Source of the DNA: Antilocapra americana
Taxonomy: Eukaryota; Chordata; Mammalia; Artiodactyla; Antilocapridae
DNA length: 64,000 nt
Assembly (NCBI GenBank): GCA_007570785.1
Contig: ML664662.1
Location: forward strand, 1,107,538 to 1,171,537
Reading direction: 5' to 3'
Shown: positions 1 through 11,099 of the stretch, one piece after another
Position numbering within the stretch: position 1 is the stretch's first letter
Layout of the letters: each line of letters starts with the position of its first letter
The notes under the pieces: model-generated
Database searches by the model: none
What the model was told of the DNA's origin: nothing
Seen by the model: the letters and a program-made list of their open reading frames with translations, nothing else
Position numbers and translations under genes: made by a program

Positions 1-559
1 ACCCCAGTTTTGTCAGTGTCCCAGAGGGAATCTGACTCCATGACCTTGACCCCAAACAATAAAGTTGTAGGTTCTTAATGGTGCAAATACCATTTTTGAC
101 ATATATAAGTACATGGTAGTCTGCATATTCATGACAACCTGGTCAGCGTATTCTCTCCAAAAATGCAAGTGACATAGGAATCCTAGTTACCCAAAACCAA
201 CTTGGTGAGTATGCAACCGCAGCAAATATTTAACACATGAGGTTAAATGAAGAAATACTAAAGGAATTCTGCTGTACCCATCTCCATAGATGGAACACAC
301 CTGCTGGGAAGACTGGATGTTTGCACTCAGACTGACAGAGTACTATAATAAGCCCCCTTTGGGGGATGATTGTACAGACCATACCTCTCCATTTGGGAGA
401 ACTTCCCACCCCCTCCCATGGTTTCCACTGTATTTTCCTGATTAAACTCTGAGACAGAGTACAATCTTATTTCCAAGTTTCATCTCATTGAGTCCCTGGT
501 TACTGACTTCCATGGCTTTGCATTAGTTCTCTCCATTCCCCCTCATGAAAAACCTAATC
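1..559. other. Unassigned sequence with LTR-like 3' part
   Basis: No gene seen. From about 330 to 510 the sequence has a GC-rich stretch, then an ATTAAA polyadenylation-like signal near 441-446, then a T-rich tract. This resembles the 3' half of a retroviral LTR, but no family could be assigned. The rest shows no recognisable feature. Confidence 0.3.
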
Positions 560-573
560 AAAAGCACCAGGTT

Positions 574-806
574 GGGACTTCCCTGGTAGCGTAGTGGATA
601 AGAATCTGCCTGCCAATGCAGGGGACACGGGTTCAATCCTCGCTCTGGGAAGATTTCACATGGCATGGAGAAACCAAGCCTGTGCACCACAACTACTGAG
701 ACCATGCCCCCATAGAGACTGTGCACTGCAACAAAGAGGAGCCCCCACTCTCCATAACTAGAGAAAGTCTGTGCAAAGCAACAAAGACCCAGTGGGGCCA
801 AAAAAA
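574..806 (+). repeat. CHR-type tRNA-derived SINE
   Basis: Begins with the CHR head (GGGACTTCCCTGGTAGCGTA), carries a B-box-like GGTTCAATCC, continues with the repeated CACAACTACTGAG body and ends in an A-rich tail. It is flanked by a 10-bp target-site duplication AAAAGCACCA (560-569 and 803-812), which fixes the insertion boundaries. This family is typical of cetaceans, hippos and ruminants. Confidence 0.9.
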
Positions 807-879
807 GCACCATGTCCTCTGAATCTATGATGACAGAGCCATAATGTTCCTTATCCGAGGGAAGTAGACTGAGAAGGGG

Positions 880-1035
880 CACAAGGGAACTTTCTGGGGT
901 GATGAAAATGTTCTGTATGTTGATCTGGACAGTGGTGACATGGGAGATATGCCTAGATGAGAATATAACAAGCTGTTCACTTCAGACTCATGCATTTTAT
1001 GGCATGTAAATTACACCTACAATATTTTAAGAGTA
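880..1035 (+). repeat. Ancient L1 3'-end fragment
   Basis: Contains the run GGGTGATGAAAATGTTCTGT and, further on, TTTTATGGCATGTAAATTAC. Both are characteristic of L1M 3' untranslated regions in mammals. It is strongly diverged and there is no coding sequence. The subfamily is not assigned. Confidence 0.6.
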
Positions 1036-1307
1036 TTCTCAGATTGCACCTAGTGGATGACCATATTTAGGCTAAACTAAATAGAAGTTGCTTAATTTGT
1101 TCATTTACTCATTCATTCATATATCCAGCGTTGGATGTTTACAGTGTGCTCCATGAACTTGGAGCTGAACCCTGTGTAAATAACCTTAGATTTCACATCC
1201 CATTTGAAGGGGGAAAGGGGAAAAACTTCTTTTCATATGGTTCAGCTCCAAGTTAGCAGGATCTAGTTGACAGAGCACTTTGAAAACACTCAACATTGGA
1301 TATATGA

Positions 1308-1610
1308 GAACTTCCTGATGGTACAGTGGATAGGAATCCAACACAGGGGAGATGGGTTTGATCCCTGGTCCAGGAAGAGTCCACATGCTACAGAGCAACT
1401 AAGCCTAACTAAGCTCCAGAGTGCCACAACTACTGAGTCTGTGTGCTGCAACTACTGAAGCCTGGGTGCCTAGAGCCTGCGCTCGGCAACAAGAGAAGCC
1501 ACTGCAATGAGAAGCCCACGCACAGCAAGGAAGAGCAGCCCTCGCTCACCTCAACTAGAGAAGGCCCTCATGTAGCAATGAAGACCCAGTACAACCAATA
1601 AGTAAATAAT
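1308..1610 (+). repeat. CHR-type tRNA-derived SINE
   Basis: Full-length CHR-like SINE with head, several CAACTACTGA units, the AAGAGAAGCCACTGCAATGA segment and an A-rich tail. Perfect 13-bp target-site duplications ATTGGATATATGA flank it (1295-1307 and 1620-1632). Open frames over it are not genes. Confidence 0.9.
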
Positions 1611-1639
1611 TTGTTAGAAATTGGATATATGAATGAATG

Positions 1640-2230
1640 AATGGGTGAACAACTTAACAAATGATGCCTTCTATTCATACACAAAGTGTTGGAGAGAATC
1701 TTCTGCTAGTGAAGTGATCACAGCAAGTTCAATTCCCAGATAATCACATAGGCAAGGCCATACTTTGCCCACAACTGTTTTCAAGACAGTTTCTGAAACT
1801 GACAGGAGCTGGCTGGAATGCTGGGTCACCTGATCAGGCCCCTGGTCCTCTATATCCCCCACTGATTCCCTTTCTATCTTTTCTGCCATCCTCATTCTGC
1901 TTTGGACCCATGGATTACTCCTCACTCTTTCTCTTCATCATACCCTGGTTCTGTTGCCTCTCAGGCCTTTTCTTGGGACTACTGGACAAAACCCAGATCC
2001 CAGAAGCATGTGATTGCCTGCCTTCTCTTCCTATAATGGGTTGCTGATTATAGGTGTGGAAATTTCCCTACCCTGGGGACTGGCACTCAGCTGGGCCCCC
2101 AGACCTGCCTGATCATTCTTTCTCCAGACCTAGTCACTGCCTCCTCTCTCCCTCCCCGGCCCCCACAACTACTGAAAGCTTCCAGCAAACATCTTAAAGC
2201 CCCCGCTCTTTGGGAGACCACAAAGAGCTC
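1640..2230. other. Spacer with no recognised feature
   Basis: Mostly unique-looking sequence, C/T-rich towards its right end. The open frames here have no recognisable domain. Confidence 0.4.
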
Positions 2231-2232
2231 TA

Positions 2233-2463
2233 GGGCTTCCCTGGTGGCTCAGATGGTGAAGAATCTGCCTGCCATGTGGGAAGACCTGGGCTCGATCCCT
2301 GGGTAGGGAAGATCCCCTCAGTGGGGAAGATCCTCTGGATAAAGGAATGGCAACCCACTCCAGTATTCCTGCCTGGAGAATTCCATGGACAGACGAGCCT
2401 GGTGGACTACAGTCCATGGGGTCACAAAGAGTTGGATGCGACTGGGCATCTAACACTTTCACT
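2233..2463 (+). repeat. Bov-tA SINE
   Basis: The tRNA-like head (GGCTTCCCTGGTGGCTCAGA) is followed by the BovB-derived Bov-A body (ACTCCAGTATTCCTGCCTGG, then CATGGGGTCACAAAGAGTTG). A short internal duplication of the GGGGAAGATCC segment is present near 2300-2332. Confidence 0.92.
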
Positions 2464-2464
2464 C

Positions 2465-3060
2465 CTACCTAGCTCCAGCCTGCTGTTGGGCATCTATCCT
2501 GCTGCCCATAAGGGGAAAGAGTCTAGACTCAGGAGTGTGCATTGATCATTACTGACCAATTACCAGCATCAGGAAAAGTAACTGTGCTCCCTCTTCTTCC
2601 ATCACCTCTGGCAGCTACTTGCCCTTCCTTATGAATGTGGTGAGTTATGAATGAAAAATCTCCAGTCTCCAGAAACCCTCACTCAACCTCAGAGGGTCAC
2701 ACCAGGAACCCTGCACACAGCAGCCTATGGGGGCGCCTTGCACTGACCTGCTCTGGGTCGTTAGTGAGAGCCCAGAGGGGAGCATGGGAGCCTGGCTTTG
2801 CACCTCAGGCATGCACCAACCCACTCCCACCCACATCTTGAGTGTCCTGAGTTCCAGGGCATGCTGGGTGGGGTTCCCAGGGCAGAGGAGAGGAGGGCAG
2901 ATGGGACTCACCCTCATGTTTCTAACTCACCTGGTGTTCAGACTCCTGGTTTGGCCTTCGCTCCCTCTTTTGTTCACTGTTGCACTGTCTCTTGGTGCCC
3001 CATTCCACCTTCCAGTTACAGAAGGTTTGTTTGCTTGTTTGAGGACATTTGAAATTTGAG
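2465..3060. other. Spacer with no recognised feature
   Basis: GC-richer spacer with overlapping open frames on both strands (about 2645-3059). None shows a known domain, and frames overlap on opposite strands as expected for chance ORFs. No gene is supported. Confidence 0.4.
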
Positions 3061-3064
3061 AACA

Positions 3065-3342
3065 GGACTTCCTTGGTGGTCCAGTGGTTAAGAATTCACT
3101 TGCCAATGTAGGGTACACGAGTTCAATCCCTGGTCCAGCAAGATTCCACATGCTGCAGGGCAACTAAGTCTGTGAGCTACAACTACTAAAGCCTGTGCTC
3201 TGTAGAGACCATGCTTCACAACAAGAGAAGCCACTGAAATGAGAAGCCTGTGCACTGCCACTACAGAAGTAGCCCCCACTCACTGCAACTAGAGAAAGCC
3301 TGAGCGCAGCCACAAAGACCCAGCACAGCCACAGATAATTTA
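3065..3342 (+). repeat. CHR-type tRNA-derived SINE
   Basis: CHR head, CTACAACTACTAAAGCCTGT body and the terminal AAAGACCCAGCACAGCCACA. A short target-site duplication AAATTTGA flanks it (3052-3059 and 3348-3355). Confidence 0.88.
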
Positions 3343-3349
3343 TTTAAAA

Positions 3350-3545
3350 ATTTGACAATAGTTTGAGGTGTCCTGAAAAGTAGCAAAGACAGTATACACA
3401 GAGATTTCCCACATACCCCATACCCAGTTTCCCCTATTGTTAACTTCTTATGTTACTTTGGTGTATATTTGTCACAACTAATGAACCAACATTAATGCAT
3501 TATGATGAACCAAAGTCCATACTTTATTCAGATTCCCTCACTATG
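3350..3545 (+). repeat. Ancient L1 3' region fragment
   Basis: The segment containing CAGTTTCCCCTATTGTTAAC and AACTAATGAACCAACATTAA matches what I recall of L1M 3' untranslated sequence. Strand and subfamily are uncertain. Confidence 0.5.
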
Positions 3546-3931
3546 GACCTAAAACTGGAATTTTGAATCATTTCCTTCCAACCTCTCATCCTGAATTTAC
3601 CTGAAGACCTGCCCCCACACCACTCCTGCGCAGCCACAGTGCTCTCTCCCTCAACCAGACACTGAGCTTGGAACCAGAAGCCCCAGTGACCTGTAGTTCT
3701 GACCTGCACTTGTATCTGGAGGTATCACAGTGTCTCTCCTGCAACAATTGTATCCTTCCCTCTGGACTCATGTTAAATTTATTTGTAGCAAGTTTTATCA
3801 AACTGGAATGCTTCCATACATATCAGGCTTGATCAGAAGCAATTTAGTTGCAAGTGATCGTAACAAAAACAGAGGGTCTCTATTGGCAGGATCTAAGGGT
3901 GAGCGACTGAGTTTAATATGTAATCCCTGGT

Positions 3932-4118
3932 GGCTTTCCTGATAGCTCAGTTGATAAAGAATCCACCTGCAATGCAGGAGACCCCAGTTTGATTCCTGGG
4001 TTGGGAAGATCCCCTGGAGAAGAGAAAGGCTATCCACTCCAGTATTCTGGCCTAGAGAATTCCATGGACTATACAGTTCATGGGGTCGCAAAGAGTTGGA
4101 CAAGACTAAGTGACTTTC
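3932..4118 (+). repeat. Bov-tA SINE (left of a tandem pair)
   Basis: tRNA-like head (GGCTTTCCTGATAGCTCAGT) plus Bov-A body, ending near GACTAAGTGACTTTCACC. A second copy in the same orientation follows within about 10 bp. Confidence 0.9.
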
Positions 4119-4124
4119 ACCACC

Positions 4125-4312
4125 ACTGGTGGCTTAGTGGTAAAGAATCCACCTGCCAATATAGCAGATGCGGGTTTAATCCCTCGGTTAGGAGGAGGGC
4201 AGGGCAACCCACTCCAGTATTCTTGCCTGGAGAATCCCCATTTACAGAGGAGCCTGACGGGCTGCAGTCCATTGGGTTGCAAAAGAGTTGGATGTGAGTG
4301 AGTGACTAAACA
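4125..4312 (+). repeat. Bov-tA SINE (right of a tandem pair)
   Basis: A second, more diverged Bov-tA in the same orientation. It begins at the CTGGTGGCTTAGTGGTAAAG head and ends near GTGAGTGACTAAACA. It may have inserted into the tail of the left copy. Confidence 0.88.
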
Positions 4313-4354
4313 AACCCCAAAAATAGGGTCTATAACAACGGTGTTGGATAGAGA

Positions 4355-4491
4355 GCTCCTGTTATCCAACTGCCTGTGTGACGTTAGATGAGTAACTTTT
4401 CTGTTAAGGGTCCAGTTTCCCCATCTGTAAATATGGATAATTGTGATGTTCACCTTATAGGTCATGCGAGGATTAAAGTTAATATGCATAG
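4355..4491 (+). repeat. MIR SINE, left part
   Basis: Carries the MIR core: a CTGTGTGACGTTAG-type segment, then CAGTTTCCCCATCTGTAAAT, then GCGAGGATTAAAGTTAATAT. It is cut at 4491 by the RPLP1 retrocopy and continues on the far side at 5045. The insertion is therefore younger than the MIR. Confidence 0.85.
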
Positions 4492-5030
4492 CCCTTTCCT
4501 CAGTAGCCGCTAAAGTATGCAGTCCTTCTGAGGAAGCTAAGGCCCAGTTGAGGTGAGACCTTCACTTCATCTGGGCAACTAGCATCATGCCCAACAGCCC
4601 CCACCTAGCACTCGCCCTGCACCATGGCCTCCTTCTCAGAGCTTGCTTGCATTTATTCGGTCCTCATCCTGCACAACGATGAGGTGACGGTCACAGAGTG
4701 TAAGATGAATGCCCTCATTAAAGCAGCTGGTGTAAAAGTTGAGCCTTTTTGGCCCGGCTTGTTTGCAGAGGTTTTGGCCAATGCCAACATCGGGAGCCTC
4801 GTCTACAACATGGGGGCTGGTGGACTTGTCCCAGCAGCTGGTGCTGAACCTGCAGGAGGTCCTGTCCCCTCCACCACTGCTGCCCCAGCTAAGGAGAAGA
4901 AAGCAGAAGCAAAGAAAGAAGAATCTGAAGAGTCCGATGATGACATGGGCTTTGGTCTTTTTGACTAAACCACTTTAGTAACAGGTTTAAAATAAAAAGC
5001 TGAGCTCTTTAAAAATAAATAAAAAATAAA
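4492..5030 (+). pseudogene. RPLP1: RPLP1 full-length processed retrocopy
   Basis: An intronless copy of the mRNA for large-subunit acidic ribosomal protein P1. It starts with a pyrimidine-rich CCCTTTCCT, like the 5' TOP cap site of ribosomal-protein mRNAs. The 5' UTR follows (4492-4623), then an open reading frame (4624-4971 with stop), a short 3' UTR with AATAAA, and an A-rich tail interrupted by T. Imperfect target-site duplications lie at 4474-4491 and 5027-5044 (14 of 18 positions match by eye, both ending GCATAG). Lack of introns, an A tail and flanking duplications are the signs of L1-mediated retroposition. The copy looks complete from cap site to tail. It sits in a MIR with no obvious promoter of its own, so it is probably a silent retropseudogene despite the open frame. 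Confidence 0.93.
4624..4968 (+). CDS. RPLP1: Intact RPLP1-like open frame in retrocopy
   Basis: 114 codons, the usual length of P1, with no stop or frameshift. In ribosomes P1 pairs with P2 and binds P0 in the lateral stalk that recruits elongation factors. Visible here are the N-terminal helical dimerisation region (about residues 1-65, starting [11 protein letters not shown]), the Ala/Gly/Pro-rich hinge (about 66-88), the charged segment [15 protein letters not shown], and the conserved acidic tail [11 protein letters not shown] that contacts factors. The start is the ATG in a CACCATGG context, as in the parent gene. Against my recollection of the human protein there are roughly 19 substitutions, several non-conservative (a Cys near residue 26, Glu-Val at 49-50). 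This fits relaxed constraint on a retrocopy. No evidence of translation is available from sequence alone. Confidence 0.6.
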   Translation: MASFSELACIYSVLILHNDEVTVTECKMNALIKAAGVKVEPFWPGLFAEVLANANIGSLVYNMGAGGLVPAAGAEPAGGPVPSTTAAPAKEKKAEAKKEESEESDDDMGFGLFD

Positions 5031-5044
5031 GTTGCCACGCATAG

Positions 5045-5100
5045 AGCATCTAGAACACTGTTTGGCACGTGAGTGTTCAGTCACCTTTAGTTGTAATAAT
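5045..5100 (+). repeat. MIR SINE, right part
   Basis: Resumes the MIR interrupted by the RPLP1 retrocopy. ACACTGTTTGGCACGTGAGT corresponds to the usual 'cagtgcctggcacatag' segment of MIR. Confidence 0.75.
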
Positions 5101-6018
5101 AAAGGTGATGGTAATGATGGTTATAAGCATGTCTCAAGGAAGAACGAAGGAAGAGCATCAGGAACAAGACAGAAAAATAGGAAAGGAGGGTCCTCGTTTG
5201 AGGCTACGGGGTCTCTCTCTTTCCTGCTTTTCCCTGAGTGTTTGATTCCTTTTTCTGTCTTCCACAGGTTGGGACACAAAGTACAGACTGAAGCTGAAGT
5301 TCCTAGTGTTCTCAAGCTAGGAGGTCCATTGGGGGTATTCGTGTTATAAATTTCTGAAAAAGAGAAACAGAAGCCTTTCCAAGGTCAGAAAGCCTCCAGG
5401 GGTCCTGTATGGGTGTGTGTGGAACCAACGGATTCCTAGGGCTTCCCCTCCTAGACTGAGGAAGTGGCAGGCTCTCTCAAAAGGGCTGTCACTGTTATTG
5501 ATTGCTACACTACAATTGCCATCAAACTTCGTGTTTTCAAATCATTAGCTTTGATTATCTCTTAGGCTTTCCTTGCATCCGAAATTTGGAATCAGCTCAG
5601 CTGAGTGGTGTCCTGACTTGGGGAATCTCTCACACCATTGCTGTCAGATGGTGGCTGGAGGTGGTGTCATCTTGAAAGCTTCTGACACTTGGACTAGGAA
5701 GACTTAAACAGCTGGGAGTCGGCACAGGTGGGCATACTGGGTATCTTCCTTGCTCTCTGTTTCTGTATGTTCTTTCCACATGGAAAGATGTCTACGTGAT
5801 CTTCCATCAGGGTGGCTTCAGGGTAACCAGATGTCTAACATGATGGCTCAGGACCCCAAAGGCTCAAGACTGTGTCCCAAGAGGGAGAGAAAGCCAGGTG
5901 GCCACCATCTTGAAGTGATACCTCATTGTGGTTTTGAGCATCAATCACTTCCTTGCTCACCTGCTCATCACATCACTTGTCTGGTCAACACAGAAAGTTC
6001 TGCCCAGATGGCCAAAAA
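5100..6018. other. Spacer with no recognised feature
   Basis: No gene or assigned repeat. Open frames at 5032-5349 and 5750-6046 have no recognisable domain, and the latter runs into L1 sequence. Confidence 0.4.
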
Positions 6019-6386
6019 GCACATGCTCAACATTGCTAACTATTAGAGAAGTGCAAATCAAAACCACAATGAGGTATTACTTCACACGGGTCAGAACGGA
6101 CATCTTCAAAGAAAAGGGAACCCTCCTATGCTGTTGGTGGGAATGTAAATTGGTGTAGCTACTATGGAGAACAGTATGGGGGTTCCCGTAAAAACTAAAA
6201 ATAGAACTACCATATGATCCTGCAATCCCACTCCTGGACATATATCCATAGATAATTCGAAAAGATACATGTACCCCAATGTTCATACCAGCACTATTCA
6301 CAATAGCTAAGACACAGAAGCAACTCAATGTCTATGGACAGATGAATGGATAAAGAAGATGTGGTACATATATACAATGGAATATT

Positions 6387-6594
6387 GTGCTTAGTCATGT
6401 CTGACTCTTTGTGACCCTATGGACTGTAACCCACCAGGTTCATCATCCATGGGATTTTTCAGGCAAGAATGCTGGAGGGGGTTGCCATTTCCACCTCCAG
6501 GGGATCTTCCCAACCCTGTAATCAAAACTGCATCTCCTGTGTCTACTTCACTGACGGGTGAATTCTTTAACACTGAGTCACCTGGGAAGCCCAC
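6387..6594 (-). repeat. Bov-tA SINE nested in L1
   Basis: An antisense copy, reading GCTTAGTCATGTCTGACTCT and ending CACCTGGGAAGCCC. Target-site duplications (AATGGAATATT at 6376-6386; AGTGAAATATT at 6595-6605) place it in the L1 stretch just before the ACTCAGC motif. Confidence 0.9.
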
Positions 6595-6881
6595 AGTGAA
6601 ATATTACTCAGCTATAAAAATAATGAACTAATGCCATTTGTAGCAACTTGGATGGACCTAGAGCTTATCATACTAAGCAAAGTCAGAGAAAGACAAATAT
6701 CATATGATATCCCTTTTATGCAGAATCTAGAAAAATGATACAAAAGAACTTATTTACAAAATAGTAACAGATGTAGACTCTGAAAATAAATTTATGATTA
6801 TCAAAGGCAAAAGGTGGGGGAACAATAAATTAGGAATTTGGAATTAACATATATACACTCTTATACATAAAATAGAAAATG

Positions 6882-7083
6882 GGGCTTCCTTGGTGGCTCA
6901 AACAGTACAGAATCTGCCTGAAATGTGGGAAGACCTGGGTTCAATCCCTGGGTTGGGAAGATCCCCTGGAGAGGGGAATGGCTACCCACTCCCGTATTCT
7001 TACCTGGAGAATTCTGTGGACAGAGGAACCTGGCAGGCTATAGTCCATGAGACTGCAAAGAGTTGGACACAACTGAGTGAGAG
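6882..7083 (+). repeat. Bov-tA SINE nested in L1 3' UTR
   Basis: tRNA-like head GGGCTTCCTTGGTGGCTCAA plus Bov-A body. The flanks TAAAATAGAAAAT and TAAAATAGATAAT look like an imperfect target-site duplication. Confidence 0.9.
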
Positions 7084-7312
7084 AAAGAGTATTATGAGGA
7101 TATATAAAATAGATAATCAACAGGTACCTGCTGTGTAAAAAAGGGAACTCTGTTCAATATTCTGTAAGAACCTATATGGGAATAGAATCTAGAAAAGAAT
7201 GGATATATGTATATGTGTAACTGAATCACTTTGCTGTGCATTTGAAACTAATATAACACTGTAAATCAGCTATACTGTAATATAAAATAAAAATTAAATT
7301 AAAAAGAAAGGT

Positions 7313-9815
7313 CTACACAGATTAAAGGGGAGGGAACACAGACCCCCCCCACCCCCACCTGTCAATGGAGGCCTGTCAAAGTCACATCAGAAGAGCTTGC
7401 ACACTGGGATATTTATTGGTGTAACCATCTTTGGAAAATATTGATACAATCTCCAATGGGTGGGTTGCACACAGATAAGGAGACAATGGTCATCATATCT
7501 AATGTATACTATCTACTAGATTTTACCCAAAGATATATGATAAACATTTCTCCACATGATTATTCTTCCACAACATCCCTTTATAAAAAGCATTAATTTT
7601 AAAAATTCATGTTATCAAAGTAATACATACTCATAAAAAATTCAAAGTGCAGAAATGCATAAAGAAACAATGGAAGGTTTCTTCCTTCTCTCCCCACTAA
7701 TTATTCTCTAAGGGTAACAATGAGTCCTATATACCTGTCTAGATTTTCCTTTACACTTATTTAGTCATATACAAGATTTTATTTTTTTATAAAAATAAAA
7801 ATCATGTTATATATTCTTGCTTATTTCACTTTAAAATGCTGTGGCAGGAAGTGATGTGTCCTGCTCTTTTTAACTGGTGCATAGTATTCTGTTGTCTGTG
7901 TTAGGATGTCTCTAATTTGCTTTAAAGACGGGCAGTGTGTTATAAAGTATCTGTTATTTAGTTTAAGCTAGGCTTTTAGGGCTAGTGAGTTGCTTTTCAC
8001 AGGACACCCACTCCAGGAGCAGCCAACCAACTTTTAATCAGAAAAGTCACCCTCCAAGTGCTTCCTCTATTTTTATCTCCCATCAACACTAGATTTTGCT
8101 AATTAGCAGAATGACATAGCAAGTGAATCTGCACAATGGATATTCCCAATGGGCTCTTATTGTTGCACTGAGAAGTATTCAAGGTACATAGATTGGCTGA
8201 ATTATTTTAGAGAAGCTCTCCAAACTTGCACAGACAGGGCAGCTGGATCTAGGCAGGTGTGTAGCCTGTGCTCAGGGACACCTCTGGGTGGATCTCTAAG
8301 GGACCTTTGTTCTGCCATGAATTTGGATCTTCTGATTGCCTGATGCTGCCTTCAAGGCTAACGGAATCTTGCTTTTAGAGTAATGTAGCCTCCACCGTCA
8401 ATGCTTTTTGCATGTTAGGACCAAGCTGGGACCCCTTTAGATACACAGAAGAGGTTATACCACTGTTACTTAGGCCTGCTTGTTAACTTCAACCTGGCTG
8501 ATTTGGGCCTGAGACTCACTCTTGTTACAACCTGGTGGCTAGATGGGGAAGCTACAAGAGAGCCTTAAAGACTGCCTGACCAAATTGGCCTTGATCATCA
8601 GCTCACAACATTATGGATGGATCATAATTTATTTTTCCAAACCCATTTAAACAGGCATTTAGAATGCTTCCAATGTTTTGCCTTTACATTAAACGCTGTG
8701 GTATCATCCATTTCACAAAAATGTTTTTATAAATTTTTTTTTGCATAAAAATTTTAGCTTAATAATTACATGCTATTTCATTGAAGCGCTGCACCCAAAT
8801 TTATTAATCTCATCCCCTGTTTTTGTATCTTAGGTTTTGGAGGAATCTATATCTGAACCCAGGTCTGGTTGATGCGAGCCCAAGTCTTTTCTAATACTTC
8901 TAGACAGAATTGTCTGGAAGATTGAACCTGGGAGTAAAGTGCCAAGGAGGTAATAGTGGATGTTGCTCTTTGCCCAGTTCCTATTTGGGGATTCCACCCT
9001 AGACCTTAGTTGACTTTTCACCTCCTTGGGTCTGCTTAAAGTGATTCCCCACCCTGGTTACACATATGAGTCTCTGAACAAACATAAGAAATCCTGTTGT
9101 TACAGAATCTAATTTTCAAACCCAGGAAGGTGCAAAGCTCATATCGTCAGTATATGGAGTTAAATATAATCTCATGCACTGAGCAATACATTTAACATCC
9201 TAATTAATAATTTAGAGCATCAATTGCAGGGTGGAAAGATATTATGTCTGTGCTGCCTGTTTGTGGGAAAATCTACTACCTAACTGCATTCCTCTCACCT
9301 TTCACCACCCACCAAAAAAGCAAACCAGAGACGTTTGCCCAAAAGTGGCAAGCATATATTAATGACAAAGGGCAGGAAGAAAATTATTCTCATTGACTGG
9401 TGGTAATGCTACAGAATAGGGAAGGACTTCTTTAAATTGTATTTTCTGAGACAATGGAGATTCGATGTGGAGTTTTGCCTTCATTATAGTGTTTTATAGT
9501 CTGTGTTCCTAAGAACTGGGTCAGATTTTGCATTATGTCTGTGATTTGTCTTAGAATGTCCAATATTTACATTCCTATAATGCCACATTAATACTGGAGT
9601 TTTTAAGTTAGAGGAGGCTTTTTTTAATTGAAATAATAACAACTCCCCCCCCATACCATACATTCTATACACACTTCAATGTGACTTATTTTTTTTCAAA
9701 ATCAATTCATCTGTAATTTCCCCTGCTGCAGTTTCATACTCCCACTTCACATACAACTTTTAACCTGGTCTAAGGCAGCAAAAGATGCATTCTATATTTT
9801 CTGATTCTCCAGAGT
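7313..9815. other. Spacer with ancient repeat traces
   Basis: No gene seen. About 7590-7930 and 8630-8720 resemble an old L1M-type interspersed sequence: ACTGGTGCATAGTATTCTGT, then GAATGCTTCCAATGTTTTGC, segments typical of a common mammalian repeat. The interval between them and 8720-9815 show no recognised feature. A short poly-C tract lies at about 7343-7357. Confidence 0.35.
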
Positions 9816-9817
9816 TG

Positions 9818-11003
9818 AATTTCCAGATGTACAAGCTGGATTTAGAAAAGGCAGAGGAACCAGAGACCAAGTTGCCAACATCCAATGGATCATAGAAAAA
9901 GCAAGGGAATTCCAGAAAAGCATCTACTTCTGCTTCACTGACTATGCTAAAGCCTTTGACTGTGTAGATCAAAGCAAACTATGGTAAATTCTTAGAGAGA
10001 TGGGAATACCAGACCATCTTGCCTCTCTCCTGAGAAACCAGTATGCAGGTCAAGAAGCAACAGTTAGAAATGGACATGGTACACGGACTGGTTCAAAATT
10101 GGGAAAGAAGTATGTCAAGGCTGTATATTGTCACCCTATTTAATTTCTATGTAGAATACATCATGCAAAATGCTGGGTTGGATGAAGCTCAAGCTGGAAT
10201 CAAGATTGCCAAGAGAAATATCAACAACCTCAGATATGCAGATGACACCACCCTAATGGCAGAAAGCAAAGAAGAACTAAAGAGCCTCTTGATGAAACTG
10301 AAAGAGGAGAGTCAAAAAGCTGGCTTAAAACTCAACATTCAAAATACTGAGATCATGGCATCCGGTCCCATCATTTCATGGCAAATAGATGGGGAAAAAA
10401 TGGAAACAGTGATTTTCTTGGGCTCCAAAATCACTACAGACGGTGACTAGCCATGAAATTAAAAGATGTCTGCTCCTTGGAAGAAAAGCTATGACAAACC
10501 TACACAGCATGTTAAAAAGCAGAGACATCACTTGGGTGACAAAGGTCCCTCTAGTCAAAGCTATGGTTTTTCCAGTAGTCATGTATGGATATGAGCGATG
10601 GACCATAAAGAAGGCTGAGCACTGAAGAATTGATGTTTTCATTAATTGTTGGGGAAGACTCTTGAGAGTCTTGGACTGCAAGGAGAGCAAAGCAGTCCAT
10701 CCTAAAGGAAATCAACCCTGAATATTCATTGGAAGGACTGATACTGAAGCTGAAGCTCCAGTGTTTGGCCACCTGATGCAAAGAACTGACTCACTGGAAA
10801 AGACTCTGATGCTGTAAAAGACTGAAGGCAGGAGGAGAAGGGGGTGACAGAGGATGAGATGATTGGATGGCATCACCGACTCAACAGACATGAGCTTGAG
10901 CAAACTCCAGGAGATAGTGAAGGACAGGGAAGACTGGCGTGCTGCAGTCCATGGGGTCACAAAGAGTCAGATATGACTGAGCAACTGAACAATAAACAAC
11001 CAA
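9818..11003 (+). repeat. BovB LINE fragment (RT to 3' end)
   Basis: 5'-truncated BovB of the RTE clade. Recognisable parts are VQAGFRKGRG-like sequence, RT motif A (TDYAKAFDCVD, catalytic Asp kept), motif C (RYADDTTLMAES, both Asp kept), the MASGPI...GSKIT segment and the C-terminal RMRWLDG-like region. It ends near GACTGAGCAACTGAACAA. The frame is broken: a stop after KLW, and a two-base loss near 10448 (GGTGACTAGCC where the family has GACTGCAGCC). It is a dead copy although the RT core residues remain. The 408-bp open frame at 10043-10450 is part of this element. Confidence 0.93.
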
Positions 11004-11099
11004 CCAGAGTAGTTTATCATCCTTTATCATATATAACAAGGTGCTTCCTTAATTGGAATTTTAATTTGTTTCTTGGTAAGTGAAGTTGCTTGTTAAAAG

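Larger units (their letters stand above)
6020..7312 (+). repeat. L1 3' end (ORF2 C-terminus and 3' UTR), interrupted
   Basis: Remnant of the L1 ORF2 C-terminal region, with frames reading CKLV, then [14 protein letters not shown], then CGTYIQWNI. It is broken by stops and followed by an artiodactyl L1 3' UTR that ends in CACTGTAAATCAGCTATACT and an A-rich tail. Two Bov-tA SINEs are nested in it: one antisense (6387-6594) and one sense (6882-7083). It is 5'-truncated and cannot encode reverse transcriptase. Confidence 0.88.
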
